DNA of 64,000 bases from Pantoea sp. AS-PWVM4. GTDB taxonomy: Bacteria; Pseudomonadota; Gammaproteobacteria; Enterobacterales; Enterobacteriaceae. The notes beneath the pieces were generated by a model. The model was not told where the DNA came from, did not search any database, and was given only the letters and a program-made list of their open reading frames with translations. The first letter of the stretch is position 1. Every line of letters starts with the position of its first letter. Shown in pieces: positions 55,794 through 64,000 of the stretch. The stretch lies in the NCBI RefSeq assembly GCF_000468095.1, contig NZ_ASZC01000013.1:120553-184552 (forward strand), in the 5' to 3' direction. A program made the translations under genes and the position numbers.

Positions 55794-58073
55794 ATGATGC
55801 AAATTTTCTCCTCTCAGGATAGCCGCCAATTTCCCCTGCAACCTTTGCAAGCGGATGTGTTGGTGGCCGGTGGTGGTTTGGCCGGTGTCTGCGCCGCGCT
55901 GGCCGCAGCGCGTGATGGCGTGACGGTGGTGCTGATTCAGGATCGCCCGGTGCTGGGCGGCAATGCCTCCAGCGAAGTTCGTCTGTGGGCCAACGGTGCC
56001 ACCTCGCACATGGGTAACAATAATCGCTGGGCGCGCGAAGGTGGCATCATGGGCGAGATCATGGAGGAGAACCTGTGGCGCAACAAAGAAGGCAACCCGA
56101 TGTTGTTTGATCTGGTGCTGCTGGATCTCGTCCAGGCACAGCCCGGCCTGACGCTGCTGCTGAACACCACAGTGACCGGGATAGAAAAATCAGGTCGCCA
56201 GTTACAGGCGGTGCATGCCTTTAACGCCATCAACCAGACGCGCTATCACGTTAGCGCCCGACAATTTATCGATGCCAGTGGGGACGGGGTATTGGGTTAT
56301 CTGGCAGGTGCCGCACATCGGGTCGGTGCGGAATCGGTAGAGGAATTCGGTGAGAAAATGGCTCCCGGCGAGCATTTTGGCCACAAACTCGGTCACTCCA
56401 TCTACTTCTACACCAAACGCAGCGCTGAGCCTGTGCGTTTTATCCCGCCAGGCTTTGCCCTGAAGGATATCCAGGCCATTCCACGCTATAAACGCCTGAC
56501 CTCTGAACTGAACGGTTGCGACCTGTGGTGGCTGGAATGGGGAGGACGGCTCGACACGGTGCATGAGAGCGAAACCATCAAATGGGAGCTGTGGAAAATC
56601 GTCTGGGGCGTATGGGATTACATCAAGAATTCCGGCGAGTTTCCCGATGCGGAAAACCTGACTATCGAATGGGTCGGCCTGATCCCCGGCAAACGTGAAA
56701 GCCGCCGCTTTCTCGGTGACACGCTGCTATGTCAGCAGGATATCGTGGAACAACGCGATCATTATGACGCCGTGGCCTATGGCGGTTGGTCGATTGACCT
56801 GCATCCCGCTGATGGCGTCTACAGCGAACATGATGGCTGCCGCCAGTTTCACAGCAAAGGCACCTACACCATCCCATTCCGCGCTTTGTACAGCCAGTCG
56901 CTGGATAACCTGCTGCTGACCGGCAGGTTGATCTCCGCCACCCATGTGGCGTTCGGTAGCGCACGCGTGATGTGTACCTGCGGCGTACTCGGTGAGGTGG
57001 TGGGACGTGCAGCGGCGATCTGTCAGCAGCAGCATCTCACCCCAGGCGAGCTGTCCACTCCTGAACGAATCGGACAGCTTCAGCAGCATCTGCTGCGCCA
57101 GGGCGCTTACATTCCACGCCAGCGGCTGTTTAGCCCGTCCGGTGCAGTGAAGGTACACGTCAGCAGCACGCTTCAGCTCAGTTCCCTGCCTGCTGATGGT
57201 GGCTGGCAGCCCCTGAAATCACGTTGCGCGCTACTGTTGCCCTTGAAAGCCGGAGAACGTTTTCCCGCCCTGAAGGTGTCGATGCGGGCGGCTGCACAGC
57301 AGTCGCTACAGGTGTCGCTGCTGACCAGTGAAAACCCGGCCAATACCTGTGGCGACCGTCATCTGGCCAGTCAGACGATCTGCGTCAACGATCAAGGGGA
57401 ATACCGGCTTGATTTTGCGTATCGCGCCGACTGTGATCGTTACCTGATGATTGCCTTTGCCGAGAATCCGGCGATTGAGATCGCCCTGACCAGCCAGCGG
57501 CTGCCGGGCATCATGATGGTGTTTAACAGCCTGAATCCACGGGTGGCAAAACGCACCCGCCAGATCAATGATGGCGATTATGGTGTCGATGAATTTGATT
57601 TCTGGCTACCACGCCGCGCACCACACCAGGTTCTCATCGCCTTCTCCCTTGAGGTTCCGTTGCAACTGTGGCATCGCGACGCGCTACTGAACGGTAAGTT
57701 GCGCCCGGAAAGTCATACTAACTGTTGGGTTCCGGCATCCGACGACAGTGCGCCGGTGGTGAGCTGGCAATGGTCACAGCCCCAGCAGGCCAGCCAACTC
57801 ACCCTGTTGTTTGATAATGATTTTGACCATGCAATGGAGACGGTGCAGATGGGGCATGCGCAGGCCGTAACGCCGCATTGCACCACCCATTACCGCGTAT
57901 GGCTGGATGAGATGTTGCTGGCTGAGGTGAACGATAACCATCATTCACTCTGCCATCATGTATTGCCGCAGGGCGTGAGTTTTCGGCAAATACGCCTTGA
58001 ACTGCTTGCCACGGCGGGCGCTCTGCCCGCACTTTACGGTTTGCATCTGCATCACCAGTTGGCGATACCCTGA
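55794..58073 (+). CDS. FAD-dependent oxidoreductase (FAD_oxidored family) with unassigned C-terminal half
   Basis: 759 residues. The N-terminal FAD/NAD-type domain has [30 protein letters not shown] and [39 protein letters not shown] closes the FAD domain near residue 400. The C-terminal 330 residues are beta-rich (e.g. [39 protein letters not shown]) and resemble a jelly-roll carbohydrate-binding region, which I could not assign. No signal peptide, so cytoplasmic. It is coupled to the MFS/IclR pair; oxidation of a sugar derivative is inference. Its 3' end overlaps argO by 22 bp. Confidence 0.85.
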   Translation: MMQIFSSQDSRQFPLQPLQADVLVAGGGLAGVCAALAAARDGVTVVLIQDRPVLGGNASSEVRLWANGATSHMGNNNRWAREGGIMGEIMEENLWRNKEGNPMLFDLVLLDLVQAQPGLTLLLNTTVTGIEKSGRQLQAVHAFNAINQTRYHVSARQFIDASGDGVLGYLAGAAHRVGAESVEEFGEKMAPGEHFGHKLGHSIYFYTKRSAEPVRFIPPGFALKDIQAIPRYKRLTSELNGCDLWWLEWGGRLDTVHESETIKWELWKIVWGVWDYIKNSGEFPDAENLTIEWVGLIPGKRESRRFLGDTLLCQQDIVEQRDHYDAVAYGGWSIDLHPADGVYSEHDGCRQFHSKGTYTIPFRALYSQSLDNLLLTGRLISATHVAFGSARVMCTCGVLGEVVGRAAAICQQQHLTPGELSTPERIGQLQQHLLRQGAYIPRQRLFSPSGAVKVHVSSTLQLSSLPADGGWQPLKSRCALLLPLKAGERFPALKVSMRAAAQQSLQVSLLTSENPANTCGDRHLASQTICVNDQGEYRLDFAYRADCDRYLMIAFAENPAIEIALTSQRLPGIMMVFNSLNPRVAKRTRQINDGDYGVDEFDFWLPRRAPHQVLIAFSLEVPLQLWHRDALLNGKLRPESHTNCWVPASDDSAPVVSWQWSQPQQASQLTLLFDNDFDHAMETVQMGHAQAVTPHCTTHYRVWLDEMLLAEVNDNHHSLCHHVLPQGVSFRQIRLELLATAGALPALYGLHLHHQLAIP

Positions 58074-58675
58074 CGCGCCAGCTGGAAAGCAATCACCCAC
58101 ATCACCGTGCCTACCAGCAAATTGATAATACGTTGCGCACGCACGGTGCGCAGTCGGGGCGATAACCATGCGGCCATCAGCGCCAGACCAAAGAACCAGA
58201 TGATCGAGGCGCTGACGCTGCCGAGGGCAAACCAACGGCGTGCGGCTTCAGACGGCAACTGACCACCGAGGCTCCCCAACACCACAAAGGTATCGATATA
58301 AACATGGGGGTTGAGCCAGGTCACCGCCAATAGGGTGGCGATAATGCGCCAGCGTCCCTGCTTTATCATCTCTGCCGATGCCAGCGAGACATCCCCCTGC
58401 CAGGCATTGCGCAATGCCCCCCAGCCATACCAGCTCAGAAAGGCCACGCCGGTCCAGGTGATAAGCATCAGCAGCACTGGCGACTGATTAAGCAAAGCGC
58501 TGCCGCCAAAAATACCGCCACAAATCAAAGCAATGTCACTCAGGGTGCAGAGTACCGCCGTCATCAAATGATAATGGCGTTTTATGCCCTGGTTCATCAC
58601 GAAGGCGTTTTGCGGCCCCAACGGCAGAATGAGCGAAGCCCCAAGAGCAAGCCCTTGTAAATAAACAGATAACAC
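58052..58675 (-). CDS. argO: Arginine exporter ArgO (YggA)
   Basis: 207 residues. A LysE-superfamily exporter with about six helices; motifs [24 protein letters not shown] and [24 protein letters not shown] match E. coli ArgO. Controlled by ArgP. Convergent overlap with the FAD gene. Confidence 0.95.
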   Translation of the reverse strand: MLSVYLQGLALGASLILPLGPQNAFVMNQGIKRHYHLMTAVLCTLSDIALICGGIFGGSALLNQSPVLLMLITWTGVAFLSWYGWGALRNAWQGDVSLASAEMIKQGRWRIIATLLAVTWLNPHVYIDTFVVLGSLGGQLPSEAARRWFALGSVSASIIWFFGLALMAAWLSPRLRTVRAQRIINLLVGTVMWVIAFQLARQGIANW

Positions 58676-58776
58676 GGGAATTTTTCCATCAACATGGGTG
58701 ATGGCGTGAAGTATAAAGGCGTGAAATTATTAGAGGAAATGGAAAAAATTAATGGGTCATTAGAAAAAACGATTAC

Positions 58777-58848
58777 GTAGCGGCGCGATTTTTCGCGCAA
58801 TTCCGTGCGCGGTGCCGGAAAAACCCGCGCGATAAATTGCGCCGCTGC
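58777..58848. repeat. Palindromic repeat locus 11 (inward pair, mutated units)
   Basis: Forward unit 58777-58798 (GATTTTTCGCGC) and reverse unit 58827-58848 (two changes), with spacer AATTCCGTGCGCGGTGCCGG. 3' of mscS. Confidence 0.88.
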
Positions 58849-58857
58849 GTTTGGGGA

Positions 58858-59733
58858 TTATTCGGTGCGTTCAGCCACCGCTGCCTCGTTTTTCACCGGA
58901 TGGAAATGTACATCCATCTGCGGATAAGGGATGCCGATGCCATGCGCGTCCAGCGTGCGCTTGTAGTTTTTCAGCAGGTCCCAGTAGACGTTTTGCAGGT
59001 CGCTGCTCTTGCTCCAGCAACGCACAACGAAGTTGAGCGACGAGGCAGCCAGTTCGTTCAGGCCAATCTGGATACCCAGGTCCTTCAGCACGCGCTCGTC
59101 CGCTTCGGTCACTTCTTTCAGTAAGCTGATAACCTGATCCACATCCGCATCATAGGCCACGCCGATAATAAATTCGTTACGGCGAATTGGTTCACGAGAG
59201 TAGTTAACGATATTACCGGCAATGATTTTGCCGTTCGGCACCACCACGATTTTGCCATCGGCACTTTTCAGGGTGGTGGAGAAGATCTGCACGTTCTGTA
59301 CGGTACCCGTCACGCCACCGAGATCAACGAACTCGCCGGTACGGAACGGACGGAAGGTCACCAGCAGCACGCCAGCTGCGAGGTTGGAGAGCGACCCCTG
59401 CAATGCCAGACCCACGGCCAGACCTGCGGCACCCAGAACGGCGATCACTGAGGCGGTCTGCACCCCCACGCGTCCGAGCGCGGCGATAATGGTAAAGGCG
59501 ATAATGCCGTAGCGCACCAGCGCTGACAGGAAATCCGCCACGGTAGCATCGATATGACGCGCCACCAGCACCCGATTGATGGCATTCGAAATGATGCGCG
59601 CCACAATCATCCCGATGATGATGATGGCAATCGCCGCCACAATATTCACGACATAGCTCAGGATCAGTTCCTGATTGCGTACCAGCCATCCACCCGCGTT
59701 GTTAATGCCGTCAACGACATTTAAATCTTCCAT
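58858..59733 (-). CDS. mscS: Small-conductance mechanosensitive channel MscS
   Basis: 291 residues. Relieves turgor on hypo-osmotic shock. The pore helix TM3 is [21 protein letters not shown], followed by the beta domain with [20 protein letters not shown]. Between argO and fbaA, as in E. coli. Confidence 0.96.
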   Translation of the reverse strand: MEDLNVVDGINNAGGWLVRNQELILSYVVNIVAAIAIIIIGMIVARIISNAINRVLVARHIDATVADFLSALVRYGIIAFTIIAALGRVGVQTASVIAVLGAAGLAVGLALQGSLSNLAAGVLLVTFRPFRTGEFVDLGGVTGTVQNVQIFSTTLKSADGKIVVVPNGKIIAGNIVNYSREPIRRNEFIIGVAYDADVDQVISLLKEVTEADERVLKDLGIQIGLNELAASSLNFVVRCWSKSSDLQNVYWDLLKNYKRTLDAHGIGIPYPQMDVHFHPVKNEAAVAERTE

Positions 59734-59878
59734 TTGTTAGCCCTGTTGTTGAGTTTCCCGCAGGAAAGAACAAAAACTGCCAGAATGAATCCGACACTCC
59801 CGCGTACAAGGGTAAACAATAATGGGGGCCAGCGCCAAAGATGGTCAGAATTTACTGAATAATCCGAAAATAATGCAT

Positions 59879-59905
59879 AAAAAAAGGCCCTTTCGGGCCT
59901 TTTTT
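59879..59905. terminator. Bidirectional Rho-independent terminator, fbaA/mscS boundary
   Basis: AAAAAAAGGCCCtttcGGGCCTTTTTT: a 5-bp GC core extended by A:T pairs, 17 bp after the fbaA stop, with T-runs on both strands. Confidence 0.85.
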
Positions 59906-59921
59906 GTACTGTAAGGGAAAA

Positions 59922-61001
59922 TTACAGTACGTCGATCGCGTTAAGCTCTTTGAACGCCTGTTCCAGGCGAACCACCATGGATGCCTGAGCAGAGCGCAGC
60001 CATACGCGCGGATCGTAGTATTTTTTGTTCGGGCTATCTACGCCGTTCGGGTTACCGAGCTGGCCTTGCAGATAGTCTTCGTTCTTTTTGTAGTACTGCA
60101 GGATACCGTCCCAGGTCGCCCATTGGGTGTCGGTATCGATGTTCATCTTGATCACGCCGTAGCTGATTGACTCTTCGATTTCCGCAGCAGAAGAACCGGA
60201 ACCACCGTGGAATACGAAATCCAGCGAGTTGTGCGGCAGGTTGTGTTTCTTAGAAACATATTCCTGAGAATCACGCAGGATGGTCGGGGTCAGCTTAACG
60301 TTACCCGGCTTGTACACGCCGTGAACGTTACCGAAAGATGCCGCAATGGTGAAACGCGGGCTGATTTTGCTCAGTTCGGTGTACGCGTAATCCACGTCTT
60401 CCGGCTGGGTGTACAGGGCAGAAGCGTCCATGTGGCTGTTGTCCACACCATCTTCTTCGCCGCCGGTGCAACCCAGTTCGATTTCCAGCGTCATACCCAG
60501 TTTCGCCATACGGGTCAGATATTTGCTGGAGATTTCGATGTTTTCATGCAGTGACTCTTCAGACAGGTCAATCATGTGAGAAGAGAACAGCGGCTTACCG
60601 GTTTTGGCGAAGTGTGCTTCACCCGCGTCCAGCAGACCGTCGATCCACGGCAGCAGTTTTTTCGCGCAGTGGTCAGTGTGCAGGATAACCGGCACGCCAT
60701 ACAGCTCAGCCATCAGGTGCACATGGTGCGCACCGGCGATAGCACCGGCAATCGCCGCGCCCTGAGGTTTGTCGGTTTTGTAACCTTTACCCGCGATGAA
60801 AGCAGCACCACCATTGGAGAACTGAACGATGACCGGCGATTTCACTTTCGCTGCCGCTTCCAGTACTGCGTTGATGGAATCTGTGCCGACGCAGTTTACT
60901 GCTGGCAGGGCGAATTTGTTCTCTTTCGCCACTTTGAAGATTTTCTGAACGTCATCACCAGTGACAACGCCGGGTTTTACGAAATCAAAAATTTTAGACA
61001 T
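59922..61001 (-). CDS. fbaA: Class II fructose-bisphosphate aldolase
   Basis: 359 residues. Zinc aldolase of glycolysis. Metal site VILHTDHCAKKLLPW, VFHGGSGSSAAEIEESI and the substrate loop are intact. Follows pgk after 113 bp. Confidence 0.98.
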   Translation of the reverse strand: MSKIFDFVKPGVVTGDDVQKIFKVAKENKFALPAVNCVGTDSINAVLEAAAKVKSPVIVQFSNGGAAFIAGKGYKTDKPQGAAIAGAIAGAHHVHLMAELYGVPVILHTDHCAKKLLPWIDGLLDAGEAHFAKTGKPLFSSHMIDLSEESLHENIEISSKYLTRMAKLGMTLEIELGCTGGEEDGVDNSHMDASALYTQPEDVDYAYTELSKISPRFTIAASFGNVHGVYKPGNVKLTPTILRDSQEYVSKKHNLPHNSLDFVFHGGSGSSAAEIEESISYGVIKMNIDTDTQWATWDGILQYYKKNEDYLQGQLGNPNGVDSPNKKYYDPRVWLRSAQASMVVRLEQAFKELNAIDVL

Positions 61002-61114
61002 GGTTGTGTCCTGTTTCGTTTACCGTTCATCCCCGAATCGAGGGGGACTGGATTTTATGCCCCATAGCGTCAGGGCAAGTCTTCAGGCGACGCCAAAGCG
61101 CCGCCCCCAAAAGA

Positions 61115-62278
61115 TTACTGCTTCGCGCGCTCTTCCAGCATGGCTACGGCTGGCAGTTTTTTACCTTCCACGAATTCGAGGAATGCGCCGCCACCGGTAG
61201 AGATGTAGGAGATCTTGTCTTCGATACCGAACAGATCAATGGCTGCCAGGGTGTCACCACCGCCTGCGACAGAGAACGCTTCGCTGTCAGCGATCGCGTT
61301 AGCAACGATTTCGGTGCCTTTACGGAAGTTCGGGAACTCGAACACGCCAACCGGACCGTTCCACAGAATGGTTTTTGCGTCTTTCAGCAGTTTTGCCATT
61401 GCCTGTGCGGTTTCATCACCGAAGTCCATAATTTCTTCGTTATCCGCCACTTCGGAAACCTTTTTCACGGTTGCCGGTGCGGTTTCAGAGAATTCTGTGC
61501 CTACGCGGGAGTCGGTCGGAACCGGGATACCGTACTGGTCACGCAGCCCTTTGGCCGCTTCCACGAAGTCTGGCTCGTACAGGGATTTACCGACGTTGTT
61601 GTCGATAGCCACGAAGGTGTTAGCGATACCACCGCCGACGATCACGGTGTCAGCGATTTTCACCAGCGATTGCAGCACGTCGAATTTGGTAGAGACTTTA
61701 GAACCACCGACAACCGCCACCAGCGGACGCTGCGGGTTGCTCATCACTTTGCCCAGCGCTTCCAGCTCAGCAGAGAGCAGCGGACCGGCACAGGCGATCG
61801 GTGCGAATTTACCTACGCCGTGAGTTGATGCCTGCGCACGGTGCGCAGTACCGAAGGCATCCATCACAAACACGTCGCACAGCGCGGCGTATTTTTTGGA
61901 CAGCGCTTCGTCGTCTTTCTTCTCACCTTTGTTGAAGCGTACGTTTTCCAACACCACCAGCTCACCCGCACCGACTTCAACACCGTCGAGGTAATCTTTA
62001 GCCAGGGTAACTGTGGTGCCGTTCAGCTTGTCTTTCAGATAGTTAACAACCGGCAGCAGGGAGAACTCTTCGTTGTATTCACCTTCGGTCGGACGACCCA
62101 GGTGAGAGGTAACCATCACTTTCGCGCCCTGTTTCAACGCCGCTTCGATGGTGGGCAGAGAAGCACGGATACGTGCATCAGACGTCACTTTCCCTTCTTT
62201 CACTGGTACGTTGAGATCGGCACGGATCAGAACACGTTTTCCAGCAAGATCCAGATCGGTCATCTTAATTACAGACAT
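61115..62278 (-). CDS. pgk: Phosphoglycerate kinase
   Basis: 387 residues. Glycolytic ATP-forming step. [20 protein letters not shown] near the N-terminus, [12 protein letters not shown] and the C-terminal nucleotide motif [17 protein letters not shown]. Follows epd in the epd-pgk-fbaA order. Confidence 0.98.
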   Translation of the reverse strand: MSVIKMTDLDLAGKRVLIRADLNVPVKEGKVTSDARIRASLPTIEAALKQGAKVMVTSHLGRPTEGEYNEEFSLLPVVNYLKDKLNGTTVTLAKDYLDGVEVGAGELVVLENVRFNKGEKKDDEALSKKYAALCDVFVMDAFGTAHRAQASTHGVGKFAPIACAGPLLSAELEALGKVMSNPQRPLVAVVGGSKVSTKFDVLQSLVKIADTVIVGGGIANTFVAIDNNVGKSLYEPDFVEAAKGLRDQYGIPVPTDSRVGTEFSETAPATVKKVSEVADNEEIMDFGDETAQAMAKLLKDAKTILWNGPVGVFEFPNFRKGTEIVANAIADSEAFSVAGGGDTLAAIDLFGIEDKISYISTGGGAFLEFVEGKKLPAVAMLEERAKQ

Positions 62279-62329
62279 GGTGAACCCTCTCGTTGATTCT
62301 CATAAGTTTTGCCAGACGCAGACCGCGTC

Positions 62330-63349
62330 TTACCTGAAACCGCTTGCGGCCATTGCTAACGTTGTGTCGAGCATGCGGTTAGCAAAGCCCCATTCGTTGT
62401 CACACCAAACCAGGGTTTTGATAAGGTGGTGACCGCTGACCCGCGTTTGCGTGCCATCCACAATGGCACTGTGCGGATCATGGTTGAAATCTACTGAGAC
62501 TAACGGTAATTCCGTATAGTCAACTATACCACGAAATGCCCCTTCTGATGCGTTTTGCAGCAAGGCATTGACCTCACATGCCTTCACCGCCTGGCGTACC
62601 GAAACGCTCAAATCAATGGCCGTAACATTGATGGTTGGCACACGCACCGCGATAGCTTCGAAGCGATCGTTAAATTTCGGAAAAATGCGCGTTATACCCG
62701 CCGCCAGCCGCGTATCCACCGGAATGATCGATTGGCTGGCTGCACGGGTACGGCGGAGATCGCTGTGATAAGCGTCGATCACCTGTTGATCGTGCATCGC
62801 CGAGTGGATGGTGGTCACGGTGCCTGACTCAATGCCAAAGGCGTCATCCAACAACTTTATCACCGGAATAATGCAGTTGGTGGTGCAGGATGCGTTGGAG
62901 ACAATGCGGTCAGTTTGTTTAAGAGCCTGTTCGTTCACGCCGAACACTACGGTGGCATCCAGATCGTTACCGCCCGGATGCGAGAACAACACCTTCTTCG
63001 CGCCCGCCTGCAAATGGGCTTCGCCATCCGCACGGCTGCCGTAAACGCCGGTACAATCCAGCACGATATCGACATTCAGCTCCTGCCACGGCAGGGTGGC
63101 GATATCGGCCTGATGCAGGATACGGATAGTATCGTCACCGACAAACAGCAGGTCGCGTTCCTGGCGCACGTCAAAGGCAAAACGTCCGTGGCTGGTATCG
63201 TACTTCAGCAGATGCGCCATACCGACGGCTTCCGCCAGTTCGTTAATCGCCACCACGGTGATTTCTGCTCTGCGGCCTGTTTCATACAACGCACGCAGCA
63301 CATTACGCCCGATACGACCAAAACCATTTATAGCTATGCGAACGGTCAT
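62330..63349 (-). CDS. epd: Erythrose-4-phosphate dehydrogenase Epd
   Basis: 339 residues from [20 protein letters not shown]; the frame extends to 63400 without homology. GAPDH-fold enzyme making 4-phosphoerythronate for pyridoxal phosphate synthesis. Catalytic Cys in [12 protein letters not shown]. First gene of epd-pgk-fbaA. Confidence 0.96.
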   Translation of the reverse strand: MTVRIAINGFGRIGRNVLRALYETGRRAEITVVAINELAEAVGMAHLLKYDTSHGRFAFDVRQERDLLFVGDDTIRILHQADIATLPWQELNVDIVLDCTGVYGSRADGEAHLQAGAKKVLFSHPGGNDLDATVVFGVNEQALKQTDRIVSNASCTTNCIIPVIKLLDDAFGIESGTVTTIHSAMHDQQVIDAYHSDLRRTRAASQSIIPVDTRLAAGITRIFPKFNDRFEAIAVRVPTINVTAIDLSVSVRQAVKACEVNALLQNASEGAFRGIVDYTELPLVSVDFNHDPHSAIVDGTQTRVSGHHLIKTLVWCDNEWGFANRMLDTTLAMAASGFR

Positions 63350-63610
63350 CTTTCCTTCAACCACACCTGAAAAAACGTGCCGATAGCCTGAGCGTTTCAC
63401 ACCCTTTTGTACAGGGAATTCTTGTCGACTGCCTGTGGTTGTCAGCGGGTTTTACGCCACAACTGAAACGGTTCAGCTAGGATAAAGCAAGGAAGGAATA
63501 ACAGGAATGATTGTGATCAACTGCGCTGCTGATTATTGGATCTACGTCACAAAATAAGCCAATTTAAGATTATTACTGGAGGAATAATGAGGTAATGCTT
63601 GCCCGAATTC
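63350..63610. other. epd promoter region
   Basis: Intergenic region holding a Cra-like palindrome and one CRP-like half-site (TGATTGTGATCAACT near 63508). No ORF is recognised. Confidence 0.5.
63463..63476. promoter_or_regulatory. Cra (FruR)-like operator
   Basis: CTGAAACGGTTCAG is close to the Cra consensus GCTGAAwCGwTTCAGC, with perfect 6-bp arms. Cra is known to control epd-pgk-fbaA in E. coli. Confidence 0.65.
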
Positions 63611-63682
63611 GTAGCGGCGCGATTTATCGCGCAATTCCGTGCGCGATGTCGGAAACCCCCGCGCGATAAATCGCGCCGCTAC
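63611..63682. repeat. Palindromic repeat locus 12 (inward pair)
   Basis: Forward unit 63611-63632 and reverse unit 63661-63682, both exact, with spacer AATTCCGTGCGCGATGTCGG. This is a clean example of the 72-bp composite element. Confidence 0.95.
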
Positions 63683-63721
63683 GGGAATCCAAACGGGCGG
63701 CCATCAGGCCGCCCAAAAGCA

Positions 63722-64000
63722 TTACAGAATTGATTTCGCGGTTGCGACCACATTGGCAACGGTGAAACCAAACTCTTCGAACAGTTTCTCTGCCGGGGCA
63801 GATTCACCAAAGCTGGTCATACCGACGATTGCACCGTTCAGGCCGGTGTACTTGAACCAGTAATCGGCGATACCCGCTTCGATCGCCACACGCGCAGCCA
63901 CTGCTTTCGGCAGGACAGATTCACGGTAAGCCGCATCCTGTTTGTCGAACGCATCGGTGGACGGCATGGAAACCACGCGCACTTTACGGCCTTCGGTGGT
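63722..64000 (-). CDS. tktA: Transketolase A, C-terminal part (5' end outside window)
   Basis: The last 92 codons are visible: [39 protein letters not shown] and [20 protein letters not shown], almost identical to the E. coli TktA C-terminus. Position 3' to epd matches E. coli. A paralogue tktB would share this end, but the context favours tktA. Confidence 0.95.
   Translation of the reverse strand, partial: TTEGRKVRVVSMPSTDAFDKQDAAYRESVLPKAVAARVAIEAGIADYWFKYTGLNGAIVGMTSFGESAPAEKLFEEFGFTVANVVATAKSIL

Noticed and set aside
63500..63525. CRP site upstream of epd
   Set aside because: Only one TGTGA half-site is convincing; the second half does not match.
1..64000. tRNA, rRNA, insertion sequence, prophage or CRISPR features
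   Set aside because: I looked for tRNA-like cloverleaf sequences, transposase motifs and regularly spaced repeats. The only repeats are the palindromic family described, with spacing unlike CRISPR.

Overview
The window looks like a core chromosomal segment of an Erwiniaceae enterobacterium, most likely Pantoea or a close relative. The gene order follows the E. coli 63-66 min region: omrA/omrB-galR-lysA-lysR; lysS-prfB-recJ-dsbC-xerD; fldB, ygfX-sdhE, ygfZ, trhA, ygfF; gcvPHT; ubiI-ubiH-pepP-ygfB; zapA-ssrS-fau; serA, rpiA, argP, yggE, argO, mscS, fbaA-pgk-epd-tktA. Accessory blocks sit between these anchors. A palindromic repeat with core GCGGCGCGATTTATCGCGC occurs at 12 intergenic loci; from memory it resembles repeats of Pantoea/Erwinia genomes, but I could not run a search.

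Layout. (1) 1-5168: a tripartite RND efflux operon on the minus strand (adaptor, pump, and an outer-membrane channel cut by the window edge). (2) 5442-8096: a small ribbon-helix-helix-like protein, then an FtsI/PBP3 paralogue flanked by two small RNAs that match OmrA and OmrB in 5' seed, terminator and upstream tandem OmpR-like sites. (3) 8182-13894: a BisC-type molybdoenzyme, galR, a chemotaxis receptor and a GNAT acetyltransferase. (4) 13894-18339: a lactose/cellobiose-type PTS (IIA, IIB, IIC), a GH1 phospho-beta-glycosidase and a FadR/UxuR-type regulator, with UxuR-like operators in the divergent promoter. (5) 18403-22851: lysA/lysR, an MFS exporter, and a trypsin-like serine-protease lipoprotein behind a good sigma28 (FliA) promoter match. 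(6) 22936-28135: an uncommon cluster of three DUF1989 (urea-carboxylase-associated / carboxyguanidine-deiminase-like) proteins with a binding protein and two permeases of a polar-amino-acid-type ABC importer but no ATPase, plus an RpiR-type regulator and a perfect palindromic operator. (7) 28327-53526: conserved housekeeping genes. (8) 53745-58073: an inserted sugar-acid-like locus (MFS transporter, IclR regulator, 759-residue FAD oxidoreductase with an unassigned C-terminal half). (9) 58052-64000: argO, mscS and central carbon metabolism genes ending in partial tktA.

How the parts work together: xerD-dsbC-recJ-prfB-lysS and gcvT-gcvH-gcvP read as operons; pepP-ubiH-ubiI overlap or abut; epd-pgk-fbaA lie behind a perfect Cra-like palindrome. 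ArgP (51819) and its known target argO (58052) are both present. The most novel-looking items are the ATPase-less three-DUF1989 transporter cluster, the FtsI paralogue placed between the two Omr sRNAs and carrying SSD instead of the usual SSN motif, the sigma28-linked protease lipoprotein, the FAD-oxidoreductase island, and the repeat family that supplies stop codons to three genes. No tRNA, rRNA, insertion sequence, prophage or CRISPR array was recognised.
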